A stretch of 64,000 nt of DNA, taken from Choanephora cucurbitarum. Lineage: Eukaryota > Mucoromycota > Mucoromycetes > Mucorales > Choanephoraceae. The stretch is from assembly GCA_025331435.1 (NCBI GenBank), contig JAIWNI010000030.1, positions 62,001-126,000 on the forward strand. The letters run 5' to 3'. The first letter of the stretch is position 1. Every line of letters begins with the position of its first letter. Of the stretch, positions 11,096-22,621 are shown piece by piece. Below the pieces are notes generated by a model, which saw nothing but the letters and a program-made list of their open reading frames with translations, had not been told where the DNA came from and searched no databases. The position numbers and the translations under genes were made by a program.

Positions 11096-12703
11096 TTTGC
11101 TTTTAGTTTTTATAATAAAAAAAACCCCCCAGGGAATGGAAAGAAAGAGAAAAAAATGATACTAGCTTTCACGTTCTTCTCGATTTAAAATTGGCAACTC
11201 ATTTAAGCATTGTAACACATTATTTCCTAAAGGGGATTGCATGAAGAAGAAGAAAATTAAGGTTGCAGTAAAAGATACTTGATCCAAACGAAAAGAAGTA
11301 GGTGACTTAACAAGTGTGTACCAGAGCCACCATCTATTCTTTTTTTTTTTTTTACTTATTGGCCTGTATTTTATGTACCACAAAAAGAAGTCTCATCTCA
11401 ATGTACACACAAACACTGTACAGAGGCATAGAACAATAGCAAAAGCCTCGAATGACACTCCAAAAGAATGAAAAAGAAAAATGAAATTTGCTCTGAATAT
11501 CTTTGAAACATAAAGCCATGAGTACTTGGTAAAAGCCAAAAAGAATCCTTTTGCTAAACAGTAACACACAAGACTTTTTTTAGATTAACATAAAAATGGC
11601 TAATTAAGAGCGAAAAACTTGTTTGCCTCCATTTTTGATTTTCCGTTTTTTTTTAACTTAGTAATTGAACGAATGACTTTGTTAGTAATGTTAAAATCCC
11701 TTTTGCTGCTTCTGAGATCCCTTGTTTTACTTGAGAGTATCCATATGTTGTATACCTCAAATTACTTGAGTTTTTTTTTAGGGACAGAGAACAATGAAGT
11801 ATGCAGATGTGGATATCAAATAGCTTGTAAACAGCAGCAAGTGTTCAAATTGCTAACTATGAGAGCAAATACGTAATTGCAATGGCTTTAGTCACATCTC
11901 TCTTTTTTCTTAACATGTTAGTGTCATTCACTGAATCACCTATGACAGCTTATAACTACTGCTGTTTTTTGATTGTTCAGTAGGAGGCTCATTACAAGCA
12001 AATCTCCTCGAAAATTTTAAAAGATTTTTTACAGCCTTTTTTTTTTATAGGTCATCAAATACCATTATCACAATATACAAGCAACAAGTTTCACCCCTCC
12101 AATGTTAGACAAAATCATGCATTAGAATTGCACTCATCTGGTTTTTGTGGGACAAGACCGGTCTATATCTTTTTTTTGCTTTTCAGCTGTTTACCTACTG
12201 CTCTGCAGAAATAAACCAAGGTCACATTCTAGAACAAGACCCAACATACCCGTTTCAATTAAGTTCAGCAAAAGAACCGAAAGCCATAATGTCAAGTCGG
12301 TCGCCTCTTCTCAGACTATTGTATTCAAGAGAAGTTACGAAATACCATTGGCTTAAGGACCAATCGAATTTGAATTTAATATCAAACATTTCAATAACAT
12401 CTCTCAGGGCCAAATGACATTATTTTCAATGAGATCTCCTCAAACAAATAAACAATCTTTTCTCGATAACGTCTACCTTGTAATCGCAACTTACCAATAG
12501 AAAGGCTTATGCTTTGTATACATCTTGGCCAAAGAAACTGTGTTATACCGCATCTCTTTCTTTTCTTTAAAAAAAGCAAGCAAACTTCTAGATCAACAAT
12601 CGCGCTCATATAAAACAATCCAATCGATAGCTTTGAGAACCCCTTTACTGTTTTTTTTTCTGAAGTCTGTCAAGTTGAAACAATTGATTTTATTTCAAAT
12701 AGA
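11096..12703. other. Intergenic region, possibly with a transporter exon relic
   Basis: About 1.6 kb between the CaaX protein start and the Cys-rich protein stop. A minus-strand frame at 11162-11383 ends QCLNELPILNREERES and stop. This faintly resembles the region after a transmembrane helix in ABCG-type transporters, but it has no partner exons. Other frames (11619-11876, 12145-12417, 12391-12618) show no family resemblance. Poly-T tracts are common. Confidence 0.4.
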
Positions 12704-13426
12704 TTAACCCACCGCAGCGCAAATTTTATTGAAGCCTTCAGAGATAGGTGCTTGTACGCATGCATGTCCAGGAGGACACATGGATGGATACTTGTCACAG
12801 CCATCTTCAGGCGAAAGCGAACACACCTTGCTATCCGGCAAACACTCTGAACCTAGATCACCACATTCAATGCCTCCTTCACAACTCTCCAGTGGCAATG
12901 CCGATCTAAAGCACCTAGCGACGGAAGAAAAACGACGCTGATGACAAAACGAAGCTCCATACCTTGCGTCGTTACAGCACTTAATCGCACCACCTAGCGT
13001 ACATGCATCACCCATCATCAGACAACCAGGATCAGCATCACAGTAGCCTAAGCTAGTGCAGATCTGACCTTGTCTGCATTCATCATTGCCATGCAAAGCT
13101 CTGTTGCAACTTGTAAGAGATCCTACAGTGGAATCGATGGGACCACTGCATTGACAGGATAGATCGAGTGTAGTGCCGTCTACTTGATAGCCTCCTTCGC
13201 TTTCTGAATCAGGCGCATCATCTTCGTTCACTAGATAGCAACCCACTGTTTCCTGTGGCGGACACAGATTGCCCAACCTTGCGCAATCAGTTGATGTGAT
13301 GCACTTTATCTGTCTACAATCATTTACGGCAAATGCAATTGTGCCTTTTGGACATGTTGGCTGTTGTTGACATACACAAGCAAGAAGATAGGTAGCCAGA
13401 GTAATACCGATGATAAGCAAATTCAT
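12704..13426 (-). CDS. Secreted cysteine-rich protein, 240 aa
   Basis: A single-exon frame. The ATG at 13426 was chosen (the frame is open eight codons further, but without ATG) because it places a clear signal peptide at the N-terminus, MNLLIIGITLATYLLACVCQ. The mature part of about 220 residues has about 26 cysteines in several pseudo-repeats of spacing C-x5-6-C, with paired CC in GGAIKCCND and an acidic Ser/Glu linker (EDDAPDSESEGG). No transmembrane helix, GPI signal or catalytic motif is visible. Extracellular, disulfide-rich and perhaps modular (the segments CRQGQICTSLGYC and CPPGHACVQ resemble dickkopf/EGF-like Cys knots), but I do not recognise the family. It faces PSMA4 divergently across 529 bp. 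Confidence 0.75.
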   Translation of the reverse strand: MNLLIIGITLATYLLACVCQQQPTCPKGTIAFAVNDCRQIKCITSTDCARLGNLCPPQETVGCYLVNEDDAPDSESEGGYQVDGTTLDLSCQCSGPIDSTVGSLTSCNRALHGNDECRQGQICTSLGYCDADPGCLMMGDACTLGGAIKCCNDARYGASFCHQRRFSSVARCFRSALPLESCEGGIECGDLGSECLPDSKVCSLSPEDGCDKYPSMCPPGHACVQAPISEGFNKICAAVG

Positions 13427-13955
13427 TCTTATTGAGCAAAAGAAAGACAAATGGCTTATCTGATTTAAATATGAGCAAAGGGCGATTCCCCCCTTTTATG
13501 TAAAAAAGAGTACTCTCATGAATTCAATTTAAGTACGATGATTGCCAAATCAAACAGAGTGTTGATCTACACTACGTTTCAGCGCATAAACAAAATTTGA
13601 TTGTATTTTACAAAAGACATTACTATAAAGCCATTGTTTGCATGTTATTCCAACACACACACGCTTTAATTGATCTACAAAAGGCATATATTACAATAAT
13701 TCAAGATTTGATATGTATGATTATTCAAAGCAACTGATTGCTTTGTCGACGTCATTTAAAAGACCGCACGCTTCGGAGTTCAATCAAAAGGAAGTCAATA
13801 GGTAAGCAAGTTCAAAGGGACGCGCATGCGCGACACAAAGTGAGAGAGAGAGAAAAAAAAAAAGCAAGTCAAAGAGGGCATAATCTATTGCGTTTGCTTT
13901 CTTCTTCTTTTTTTTTTTAATCTTTTTACATAAAGACGTTTGATTTATATACACG
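13427..13955. promoter_or_regulatory. Divergent promoter region (Cys-rich protein / proteasome alpha-4)
   Basis: A 529-bp region between two divergent start codons. It contains a CRE-like GACGTCA core (about 13748-13754), a perfect 12-bp palindrome CGCGCATGCGCG (13821-13832), a GA-rich stretch and a poly-T run close to the PSMA4 start. I saw no yeast-type PACE element (GGTGGCAAA). Function is inferred only from position. Confidence 0.4.
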
Positions 13956-14864
13956 ATGGCTAGAAGATACGATTCCAGAACTACTATCTTTTCACCTGAA
14001 GGTTCGTTTTTATATATATATATAGAGTCTCATCTCATGCTTTCCAAAAAGGTCGTTTATACCAAGTTGAATATGCTATGGAAGCTATTTCACTTGCTGG
14101 TATTGCCCTTGGTATTCTCGCTAAAGATGGTGTTGTCATAGCTGCTGAAAAGAAAGTTACTGCTAAACTTTTGGAAACCAGTGCCACTTCTGAAAAGATC
14201 TACAAGTTGAATGAGTAAGATGAACAAGTCTATTACTTTTCTCTTCTTCTAATCGTGTTGTTATAGTAATATTATCTGTGGTGTTGCAGGTATCACAGCT
14301 GATGCCAACATTCTTATCAACTGGACTCGAGCTAGCGCACAACGTTATTTGTTTGCATACAACGAAGAAATCCCAGTTGAGCAACTGGTCCAAAACTTGT
14401 GTGACTTGAAGCAAGGCTATACACAATATGGTGGTCTTCGTCCCTTTGGTGTTTCCTTTATCTTTGCTGGTTATGATGAACACCATGGTTTCCAATTATA
14501 CCATTCAGACCCTTCTGGTAATTATGGTGGCTGGAAGGCTACTTGTATTGGTGCCAACAATGCTACAGCACAATCTATTTTGAAGCAAGATCATAAGGAT
14601 GACATGACATTAGAGGAAGCAAAGGCATTGGCCATCAAGGTCTTGAGCAAGACAATGGACAGTACAACATTGACAAGTGAGAAATGTAAGTGCGATAGAA
14701 AAAAAAAAAGAAGAAGTGGAGATGACTGATTTGTTTTATTAGTGGAATTTGCTACTATTCGACTTGAGGATGAAAAGGTTAAATATGATCTTTATAAGCC
14801 TGAAGAAATTGATGCTTTGTTAAAGGAACAAAATGTTGGTGCACCTTCTGATGAAACAGCTTAA
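13956..14864 (+). CDS. PRE9: 20S proteasome subunit alpha type-4 (alpha3)
   Basis: Four exons joined by GT-AG introns. Exon 1 gives [16 protein letters not shown]. Exon 2 gives [16 protein letters not shown] and [16 protein letters not shown]. Exon 3 (about 14268-14684) runs from [17 protein letters not shown] through [17 protein letters not shown] and [17 protein letters not shown]. Exon 4 (from about 14743) gives [18 protein letters not shown] and ends at 14864. The N-terminal [20 protein letters not shown] block is the alpha-subunit signature, and the residues throughout fit PSMA4/Pre9, with about the usual length (about 250 aa). As an alpha subunit it has no catalytic Thr; it forms the outer ring and gate. 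A second in-frame feature, the retained intron at 13998-14051, would shift the frame if unspliced. Confidence 0.96.
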
Positions 14865-14945
14865 GAGAACATAGGTGAATAAAAAAAAAAAAGAAAAAGA
14901 AACATAAAGGCTTTTTTTTTTTTTTTTTTAGAAAATAAGAATAGC

Positions 14946-15958
14946 TTATACAATGGGATATAAGCGATAAGCCAATAAGGCACATAAAATGGTAGTTGAG
15001 ATTGAAGTGACTAGATTGACTTGATGGTTATCTAAAATGGCTTTACCACAAATCACTCGGGTTCTTTCGCCTTGATTTGCTTTGGATATAATCTTCTTTT
15101 GATCTTCTGAGTAAATACTTTCTTGTACAGTAGCACCCAAGAGAGAATCAATCTGTGGGTGATAGTTTAGTCAAGGAAACACTTTATTATAACACATACC
15201 ATGGATCCACCTAGACCAGCCAAGGAGCCCAAGACAATCAACTCCCAAGCAAAACCATAACATGCCTGTTCAAGATAGAGAGTCAAGGCAGCCGAGAGAC
15301 CGACGAGAGCACCACCAGCCAAAGAAGCCGTCAAGCCAAGGACAGAGACAGCACCATTGGTACCTGGAGGTACTTTCTCCATACGCGTGATCAAGATAGG
15401 CCACTCTTTATTCAAAATACCTAATTCACTTGCCCACTATCATCTATGATTATTCCCCTTCATTGCTCTCTTTTTTTTTATATCAAATGCCACTTACTGT
15501 ATCACCTGCACAACAAGCATAATGACTTATTTTTTTTTTTTAGTTTAAACAATCATTCCTATGGATCTGACTTACCCAACATAAGCCCATAAAAAGATCA
15601 AACTCCAACGGGCCTGATGAAAACAAGAATGAGTGATGGGTTCACAGTACAGTTGAAACCAAAAGACAGCAAGACCTCCCATCAGACCATTACAGGCTAC
15701 TTGAACAGCATTACGTTCACTGGATACTTCATATTCAGCCTCCAACAATCGTTTTTGATTTGCTTTAAATTTAGTTAATTTAGAACTTGAAAGGAAGAAA
15801 GTCAAGAGGATGACAGTAAAGACCCAAAGCTGAGATGAAAACGTAACCATGCCTAACACAAATGCAGCTGTAGCACCATCTATACTCAGTGATTTCTTAC
15901 GCCTAGAATGAATCACCAATAAGACAGATAAACTAAGGGCAAATAGAACAGAAGGCAT
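14946..15958 (-). CDS. TMEM19/DUF92 family multi-pass membrane protein
   Basis: The protein starts [20 protein letters not shown] at 15958. Several hydrophobic segments follow ([31 protein letters not shown]), then the conserved GDTWASELG-type motif around 15415-15500 (read as CCAGDT and [13 protein letters not shown]). The Gly-rich helices [20 protein letters not shown] and [11 protein letters not shown], and the terminal SLLGATVQ block, are diagnostic of DUF92. The family includes human TMEM19, plant PGR and VTE6 (phytyl-phosphate kinase). Residues are conserved enough for the family call, but the substrate in fungi is unknown. Three introns are visible (about 15150-15205, 15415-15500, 15510-15575). 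It is convergent with PSMA4, 81 bp stop to stop. Confidence 0.88.
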
Positions 15959-16121
15959 TGTTTTACTTGAAAGAAAAAGAAAAAGAAAGAAAAAAAAAAT
16001 GGAAGTCAGACAGACAAGTAAAACGCGTCTTGTATTTTTTTTTTCTTTTTTTTTCTCTCTCTTTTTTCTTTATCTTCTTCCAAAAAAGTAGCTTTTTTTT
16101 TAAAAAAAAAGAGAGAGAAAG

Positions 16122-17494
16122 ATGCCTTCCACTAAGAGAGAAACGATGGATTCAAAACGTCATGGTAAATATACAAATACATAAATAGCTTATATTGACA
16201 TGAATCCATCTTTCAGTCATTGATTTAGATGCTGATATTGGTTTTGATGATGATATTGCCAGTCTAGACAGTGACTTAAAGGCCCTAGGAGAAAAAGAAT
16301 CTTCACCTGTAGCGGAAATCAACAAATCACGCAAGGAAAAAAGCAGTTCAGAAACAACTGATAAATATCCACCCAGAGCCATGAGACAGAGAACACCTAA
16401 ACTAGACTCTCACCCTACCAAATCAACATCCACTCAAAGAAAAGTAAAGCCTGAACAAGAAAAGAAATCCGAATTAGTAAAGAAGAAACAAGAAGAAGAA
16501 GAAGAAGAAGAGGAATATGAAATTGAACGTATAGAAGGTCATCGTATCTTTAAGGCAAGTAAAAAAAAATTATTATTTTTAAAAAAAAAAATTGAAATTC
16601 TAAACTGATTATTATATAGGGAAAAGTAGTGACTTATGAAATCAAATGGAAAGGATATCCTACCAGTCAAAACACAACAGAAAGAGCCAATACGATTCAC
16701 GCGTAATGATCATAGAGAGAATGAATGAATGTATGCATAAATTAACTGTGATTATAGAGATGTCTATGACTTGTGTGCTGCCTATTGGGATAGTTTACCT
16801 CACATCACTCGACCTTCCAATGCACCCAAACGTACTCAACCCAACCCATCACCTGAGAATGAATCATCCCACAAAGAAGTTCAGACAACAAAAGCTGTGT
16901 CCCCTAAACCACAGGAAACAAGCAGTCCCAAGAAGCGTTCTCAAGCCAATGTGTCTACTGAGACCAGTAAGCGACCCAAACTACAGGAATCAAAGCGAGA
17001 GATGACACCTAAAGCATTATCACCTTCTCCTGTAACCAGACAGTCTTCTGAAGAGTCTGAGAAACGTATTAAAAAGAAAAGTGTTGAACCATCATCAGAC
17101 GAAGAAGAAGAAGAAGAGGAAGATATCAATCAAGTGTATGCTAGACATGTACCTGATTATATGACAGAATTAGGTTACAGATTTGAAACTGAATTCCCTA
17201 GAGCCAATGCCAATTGGAATCGTGATATCATCAAAGTGTGTGTTCAAGCATCACCTGTAAACCCTAAAAGGATTCTCTGTTATGCTGAATGGTAAATATC
17301 ACATTGAAATACAGGCTTTATTTTAATATTCTTTTGTTTTAGGAATAACGGTAAAAAGACAATTCATCCAATGAATGTAGCTCATCAAAAGATTCCTCAA
17401 TTGGTAAGCATGAAAAGTTATCATAGTATCAATCCACTCACACGCTTATTTATAGTTAATCAAGTATTATGAAGAACGATTACAATTCCTTTAA
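16122..17494 (+). CDS. HP1-like protein with chromodomain and chromoshadow domain
   Basis: Six exons. The protein starts MPSTKRETMDSKRH at 16122 and has an acidic, then Lys/Glu-rich N-terminus with a (GAA)n-coded Glu run. The chromodomain reads YEIERIEGHRIFK, GKVVTYEIKWKGYP, and after a short intron DVYDLCAAYWDS; the aromatic cage positions Y, W and the acidic residue are recognisable. A charged Ser/Pro linker precedes the chromoshadow domain, built from NWNRDIIKVCVQ, ILCYAEWNNGKKTIHPMNVA and LIKYYEERLQFL (stop 17492-17494). Such proteins bind H3K9-methylated nucleosomes through the chromodomain and dimerise through the shadow domain. The intron inside the chromodomain (16555-16619) has a GC donor (AAG|GCAAGT) instead of GT. 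Confidence in the family is high; the exact orthologue (Swi6, Chp or other) is not resolved. Confidence 0.88.
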
Positions 17495-17710
17495 ATAAAT
17501 CATCACTCTCTCTTTTACTGCTCTACCTCTATGCATTGTCAGTAATAAGATGGTTGGGTTGAAAGCAGTCCAAGGAGGGAAATTCATCTTATTTTAAACA
17601 CCGTTCATTAGGATTTAAAAAAAAAAATTATGGAATTTGAATTTTCTTGTTTTTTTGTTCTTTTTTTTTTTTGTCTTTCTTTGGATCAAACTTTGTATCC
17701 AACGAAACAA

Positions 17711-19199
17711 ATGGAACGATTATGGACTGCTCGCATTGTAAGTGAATTAGATGCAAAATCCTTATCACTGAATACCATCTTAGTTTGGTGATTCTCATTG
17801 GACACGCGCTATTTTTATCACAGTTTTATTACAGGCACTATTAGCCATCTTGTTTGAAGGATTTATATTTAGTTACCATGTGAACGAAATCAACATTATC
17901 AATCAGGAGAGACTCAATCAAAAAGCATTTGGTACCAGTCTGATTGCAGCCTATGCCAATGCTCGATCCTTACTCGTCTATTTTGTCTTGTTCATGATTG
18001 CTCAACTGTTCACTGTCATCCTTGTGTTGGATGCTGTAAGTAAGAATAGCATGTGTCCTGAGTCATAGTGTGCTGATGTTGATCATTTAGATTGTTCAGA
18101 AGAATACGATTGAATTGATTGCACTTGTTATTTTTGAATTGGGTCTTAGTGCCTATAGTATCATTCAGTATCATCAATCGTCTACACTGTTCAGTAATAC
18201 AGAAGATGCGAGTGTGAATTTGGTATTGACATTCTTAGGAGATGCCTATCATGCTTCTCGATGGGCAGAAATCACTCAGATCTGTATCATGTTGTTGTCT
18301 ACCATGGTATTTATCTTTTTAGCCTATAAACTCTATCTTGAATTTGGTTGGCAGATCTATAAGAAGATTGGTGCTGATTTATCCATGCGAGGTAAGAAAG
18401 AACCATTAGAAATTACAATAGACTAATGATGGTATTTAGATCGTTATAAAATGTATCAGATTTTTATGATGTTACTGAAATTCGATTTCTTTTTCTTTTT
18501 CGGCTTTTCAATTCAATATCTTGTCTTGTTGATTGTTACCTGGTTACCGGAAGCATCTACAGCTGAAGCCAAGCAGATTATTATTCATGAATTGATTGAA
18601 CATATTGTTCTTAGCTGTCTAGTGTCTATTGTGATGTTGGCAGTTGCTTATTGGGGAGTAAGATAGATTCAACTAGACGAGAGAATTGTTTTATTGACTC
18701 TTTATTTAAGTTACGTCGGGAAGGAAAAATACACATGTATCTGTTTATGGTCTTGGCCATAGCCAGTATGGGCTATTTTATCTATATGTTGGCTACCATC
18801 TCAAATAATCCAGATCGATTTGTTGGTTCTAAAGTCTTCTTGACCTTTTTCTGTAAGTCATAAGAAAATAGGAGCTAGTGTGAATAAAACTAACATAATT
18901 ATTAGTATGTGTTGATTTAGTACTGATTTTGGTAACAGATGAACTCCCCCTTTTCTAATTTTTTTTTTTAACTAACAATCGATATAGGCTTCTTTACCTT
19001 GTTCTATTATCTGTACAAGGAATTTCAATCATGGTTTAATGAATCATAGTAAGTTAAATGACAGTCATTTATAGTCTATACTCATATCACTTTAGTATCT
19101 CATGCATCAGCACTTTTACCTTCATCTCATCCAATGCAACCTACTGGTTCTGCTGCAGAAAAGGCAATTGTCAGTCCAGAACGATGGTCAATTGAATAA
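17711..19199 (+). CDS. UPF0658 Golgi membrane protein family
   Basis: Exon 1 is MERLWTARI (17711-17737). Later exons give [60 protein letters not shown], the conserved block [34 protein letters not shown] and [18 protein letters not shown] count about seven or eight hydrophobic helices. The LLKFDFFFF motif and topology fit the fungal UPF0658 family (S. pombe C23H3.04 type, Golgi-located, function unknown). The last splice is uncertain. The natural-looking tail with PERWSIE and stop at 19199 needs a phase the visible donor at about 19049 does not give; the alternative frame stops at 19195. It converges on RAX1, 55 bp apart. Confidence 0.72.
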
Positions 19200-19254
19200 A
19201 TTATACCACACATTTTTTAAATATATATATATGTTATTATCCAAAAAAAAAAAG

Positions 19255-20222
19255 TTAAAGACGTCTTCCAACTGGTAAACAAAAGGCTATCATGATCAAT
19301 AAGGTAATGAATAAAATACATAATAAGACAATAAATGCTCTTTTTCTCAATATCTTCTTGACTTGTGGTTGTACAACAGTATTAAATTGAAAAGGTACTG
19401 TCTCACTAAAACACTCCAAATTAGTGATGTGCTTTTTTTCTCAAACTTTTGCTTATTACCTCAAATTAAATACAACTGCCCAAATAGGATCCATACCAGT
19501 CATGGAGGTGACTAAACAAAAGACACCTAACAGAATAGGCAATAGTCCCTACACAATCTATTTAGTACAGTGTGTGTCTCATGATAACTCCACTCTACCC
19601 AGAATCGTTGTTGCCATGGTTGAATATCCAGAAAGATCAAAGAGAATTCAAATGAAAAGCCAAATAACAACAAGAACAAGCCAACACCCACACGCCCCAA
19701 CTGTTGAGGCAAAGTAGTGTTCATCAACACTTTATACTGAAGAAAGAGTGGGAAGGTAGTCTGAAGCAGTTGATAGACACACTCTTTAGCATCTGTATAG
19801 AGTATAGTTGGATTATCGATCAAGAGACCCTTATCATGCTGAAAATAATCCACAATAGGCTGTTTGATCAACAAGGGCAGCTGATGTATTTCTTTCTCTG
19901 CATGAGGTACAATGTATCTCATATAGATACGCTCCAGTACTTCAATCATATCCATCTGAGTCATGATAGGTGGAGAGCATTGGGGTAATGGTGTAGCAGG
20001 AGCACTACTGAACTGCCTTGTGTGTCGAAGGTATCGTCTATAGAGTATTTCAGCCTGAGAGACATCTAGCCAGAAATCAAGTAGGATTTCCATTTCTAGT
20101 CTGTCTCGTAGTACAATGTAATAATTGTAAAGGCAGATAGGTGGTTGACTCTGTCTTGAGAGAACCTCTGCCAAAGTAGGCAATTGATCCAACATTGCCA
20201 GAATGGTGGATTCTTGATTCAT
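19255..20222 (-). CDS. RAX1: RAX1-like protein: RGS domain with C-terminal membrane helices
   Basis: The protein starts MNQESTILAMLDQLPTLAEV at 20222. An RGS-type helical bundle follows: LYNYYIVLRDRLEMEILLDF with WLDVSQ, then RYIVPHAEKEIHQLP, and the final RGS helices containing DAKECVYQLLQTTFPLFLQY. Three hydrophobic segments then occur: VGLFLLLFGFSFEFSLIFLD, LPILLGVFCLVTSM with MDPIWAVVFN, and FIVLLCILFITLLIMIAFCL near the stop. This RGS-plus-TM design is that of Rax1, which marks bud/polarity sites with Rax2 in yeast. In fungi whose RGS retains activity it may also act on heterotrimeric G proteins. Two introns are visible (about 19500-19560, 19390-19460). Assigned from architecture plus sequence pattern. 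Confidence 0.78.
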
Positions 20223-20612
20223 TTAAAAAAACAAAAGGAAAAAAGAAATAACAACTAAAATGAAAGAAGAAGTATCATTCCTATTGTCCCCTATGTCCCC
20301 TTACCTTCATCTCCTCTCTCTCTCTCTCTTATTCTGACAACAACTAAACTCCGTTCTTTATCGGAGCATAGAAAGTCAAGCATGATGCAATAGTCAATCC
20401 TACTTTAATAAGTACATAAACAACAAATATCACTTGTTTATGATATTTTGGAATTGTTATTTCTAATGAAATGTATATCTATTGAAAGTGTGAAACACTA
20501 TTATTTTTTATTTTTAAAAGCACGCTGTTTTAAGGGGTTAAGAAAAGAGTAACAAAAAAAAAAAATAGTGTAAGCCCTTTTTTTTTTTCTTTTATTTTTT
20601 TATGCAGTCTAA

Positions 20613-21534
20613 ATGTATCTTAACAAAAACTATCATACTATCACACAACACACACCCAATAATGCTTATTATCCTGTAGCCATACCTCCTGATCCTCTAG
20701 AGAGATATGGTTCAGGTCATCTCGATCTAGACGTCTTGGGCACTTTTGTTTCTCGGTTGACACTTATTCAACAAATGGGTAAAGCATTTAATCTAAACAA
20801 CACTTTAGACTCTCATTCTGTATAATAGATTTTGTTCGAAGAGTATTGGCTATTACGACTGCACAATGTGTGGCTATTTCATCTATTGTCTTCTTTATTG
20901 TGCATCTATGCCCATTGTTTGAATGGTAAGAAATAACAAGTGAATGTTTAGCACACGTTCTGATTGAAACAGTACATGGACTTGGTGGATACCTGTGATA
21001 CCATTGTCAGTCATCTCTCTGTTGATTATGTGGCAACTCTACAGTCAATTCTTCCATCTCTCACTCTCTACCCGTACAGTCCTGTTGACGATCTATTCAG
21101 CCTGTGTCTCACTTGTGTTGGCAAATGTGATTGCCAAATTCATGTATGAAGAAGGACAATCGATCTTGATTATGACCATCTTTGGTCTGACTTGCTGTAT
21201 ACTCTATACCCTTCAGAAGCGATATCCTTTTTCAGGTGCCTTTCCATTTGTATGCAGTCTAGGTGCTATCTGCCTTACTTCTCTCTGGCTTAGATATATC
21301 TATGATATGGATCCTATTGAGATCCTGTTGCCTATTACTGCTGCCAGTCTTATCTGTATCTACATTATCTTAGAACTTTACTATATGATGCATAATGTCA
21401 CTCTGGAGGATTATATGTTGGCCAATCTTAATTTATTTATTGATATCATTTACCCTATTCGATTTATTCATCATTTCTGTGAATTAACAGATCATCTCAA
21501 TATGTTTCCAGATGTACTCTATCCAGGTGAATAA
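20613..21534 (+). CDS. Bax-inhibitor-1 / Lifeguard (TMBIM) family protein
   Basis: Three exons. Exon 1 starts MYLNKNYHTITQHTPNNAYY (20613) and has the Pro/Asn-rich cytosolic N-terminus usual in Lifeguard proteins. Exon 2 (about 20828-20929) continues DFVRRVLAITTAQCVAISSI. Exon 3 (20973-21534) carries the remaining helices, including ILIMTIFGLTCCILYTLQKR, SLICIYIILELYYMMHNVTL and the closing DYMLANLNLFIDIIYPIRFI, where the family normally has E-Y-x-x-A-A-L-N-L-Y-L-D-I-I. About seven hydrophobic helices are present. Members are ER/Golgi or vacuolar calcium-leak channels linked to stress and cell death. Family confidence is high; subcellular location is inferred. Confidence 0.85.
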
Positions 21535-21696
21535 TAAATTCCTTTTTTGGACAAGTCTTTTTTTTAATAAGTGATGTATACATCTTTAATAAAAAAGGGG
21601 AGGGGATTGCGTTCAATAAAAAAAAAGGGGGAGGAAGGAAAAGCATGATATAAATGTATGTGTGTATAAAATATGTGTGTGTGTATGTATGTATGT

Positions 21697-22621
21697 TTAC
21701 CAATCCTTCTTGATATCAAAAGACCAGTTCCATTCCATATGAGTAACACCATCATCATCAACAAATTTGCTCTATAAAGAAGAAGGTTAAATCACAAGTA
21801 ATAAGAGATCATTTAAACCTTACCTTGGCATCATAATGACCTCTGGCAAGCATACCTGAAGGAGCTTCTTCAGGTGCAAATTTCTTTTCATAAGCATCAA
21901 CAGCAGGACCATAACTACCAATCATTTCTTCAATCTTGTCAACTAAAAAAATAATTTACGTGTCAATCTCAAATAGACAAAAGAACGTGTTGTTTATTCC
22001 TTACCTGGAATACCCTTTCTCTTAACCACCTGCAAGTATTTTAAACCAGAAACAACATCATGTTGTACTCTAATAATAAATAAAATGAGATCATGATATC
22101 ATGCTATTTATTTATTTTTTTTTACCTGAACTTGACCTTCATACGGTATTCAACACCTTCCTTAATAGTGAAGGGTGTGTTCTTGGCTTGGTCCAGAGCA
22201 TCTAAAATTGAAATTCAGTTAATTTATGGATTATTTATAGCCAATTCAATTACTTTACGAGGAGTAGACAAGTCAACTCTAACATCTTCACGGCCTTGAA
22301 CTTCAAGAGCAAGGTATTCAACAATCACCTACAATAAAAGGCTCATTTAGCTTATCAACATGGATTGTATTTCTTATCTTACCTTACGAGGATCATCATG
22401 GGGACCAACTAGAAGAAGAAGAAAATGAGCTTCATGATCCTTTCTTTCAATAAACCAACATTACCTTCTTTGGACTTGTTCAAACCAAGGGATTCCTTCC
22501 ACTTGTTTAAGGATTCATCTTCAGCATCCAAAGTTTGGTATTCTTGTAAAGACTTCTTTTCTCCTGGCTTGTAACCAGTAGTTTGTGTAGGTGCAAGTTC
22601 ATCTTCAACGCGGTCAGTCAT
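21697..22621 (-). CDS. RDI1: Rho GDP-dissociation inhibitor
   Basis: Exon 1 starts MTDRVEDELAPTQTTGYKPG at 22621, followed by the conserved LQEYQTLDAEDESLNKWKES regulatory arm. Later exons give VGPHDDPRKVIVEYLALEVQ, PFTIKEGVEYRMKVKFRVQH, DVVSGLKYLQVVKRKGIPVD, MIGSYGPAVDAYEKKF and the terminal THMEWNWSFDIKKDW. These are the RhoGDI immunoglobulin-like fold blocks that bury the geranylgeranyl tail of Rho GTPases and extract them from membranes. Introns are short and there are at least five. It lies 183 bp from the stop of BEM1 on the same strand, so the two polarity genes are direct neighbours. Confidence 0.95.

Noticed and set aside
12145..12618. Three overlapping frames of 69-90 codons
   Set aside because: Hydrophobic chance frames in AT-rich DNA, with no splice-consistent extension and no motif; the signal-peptide-like start of one is not enough.
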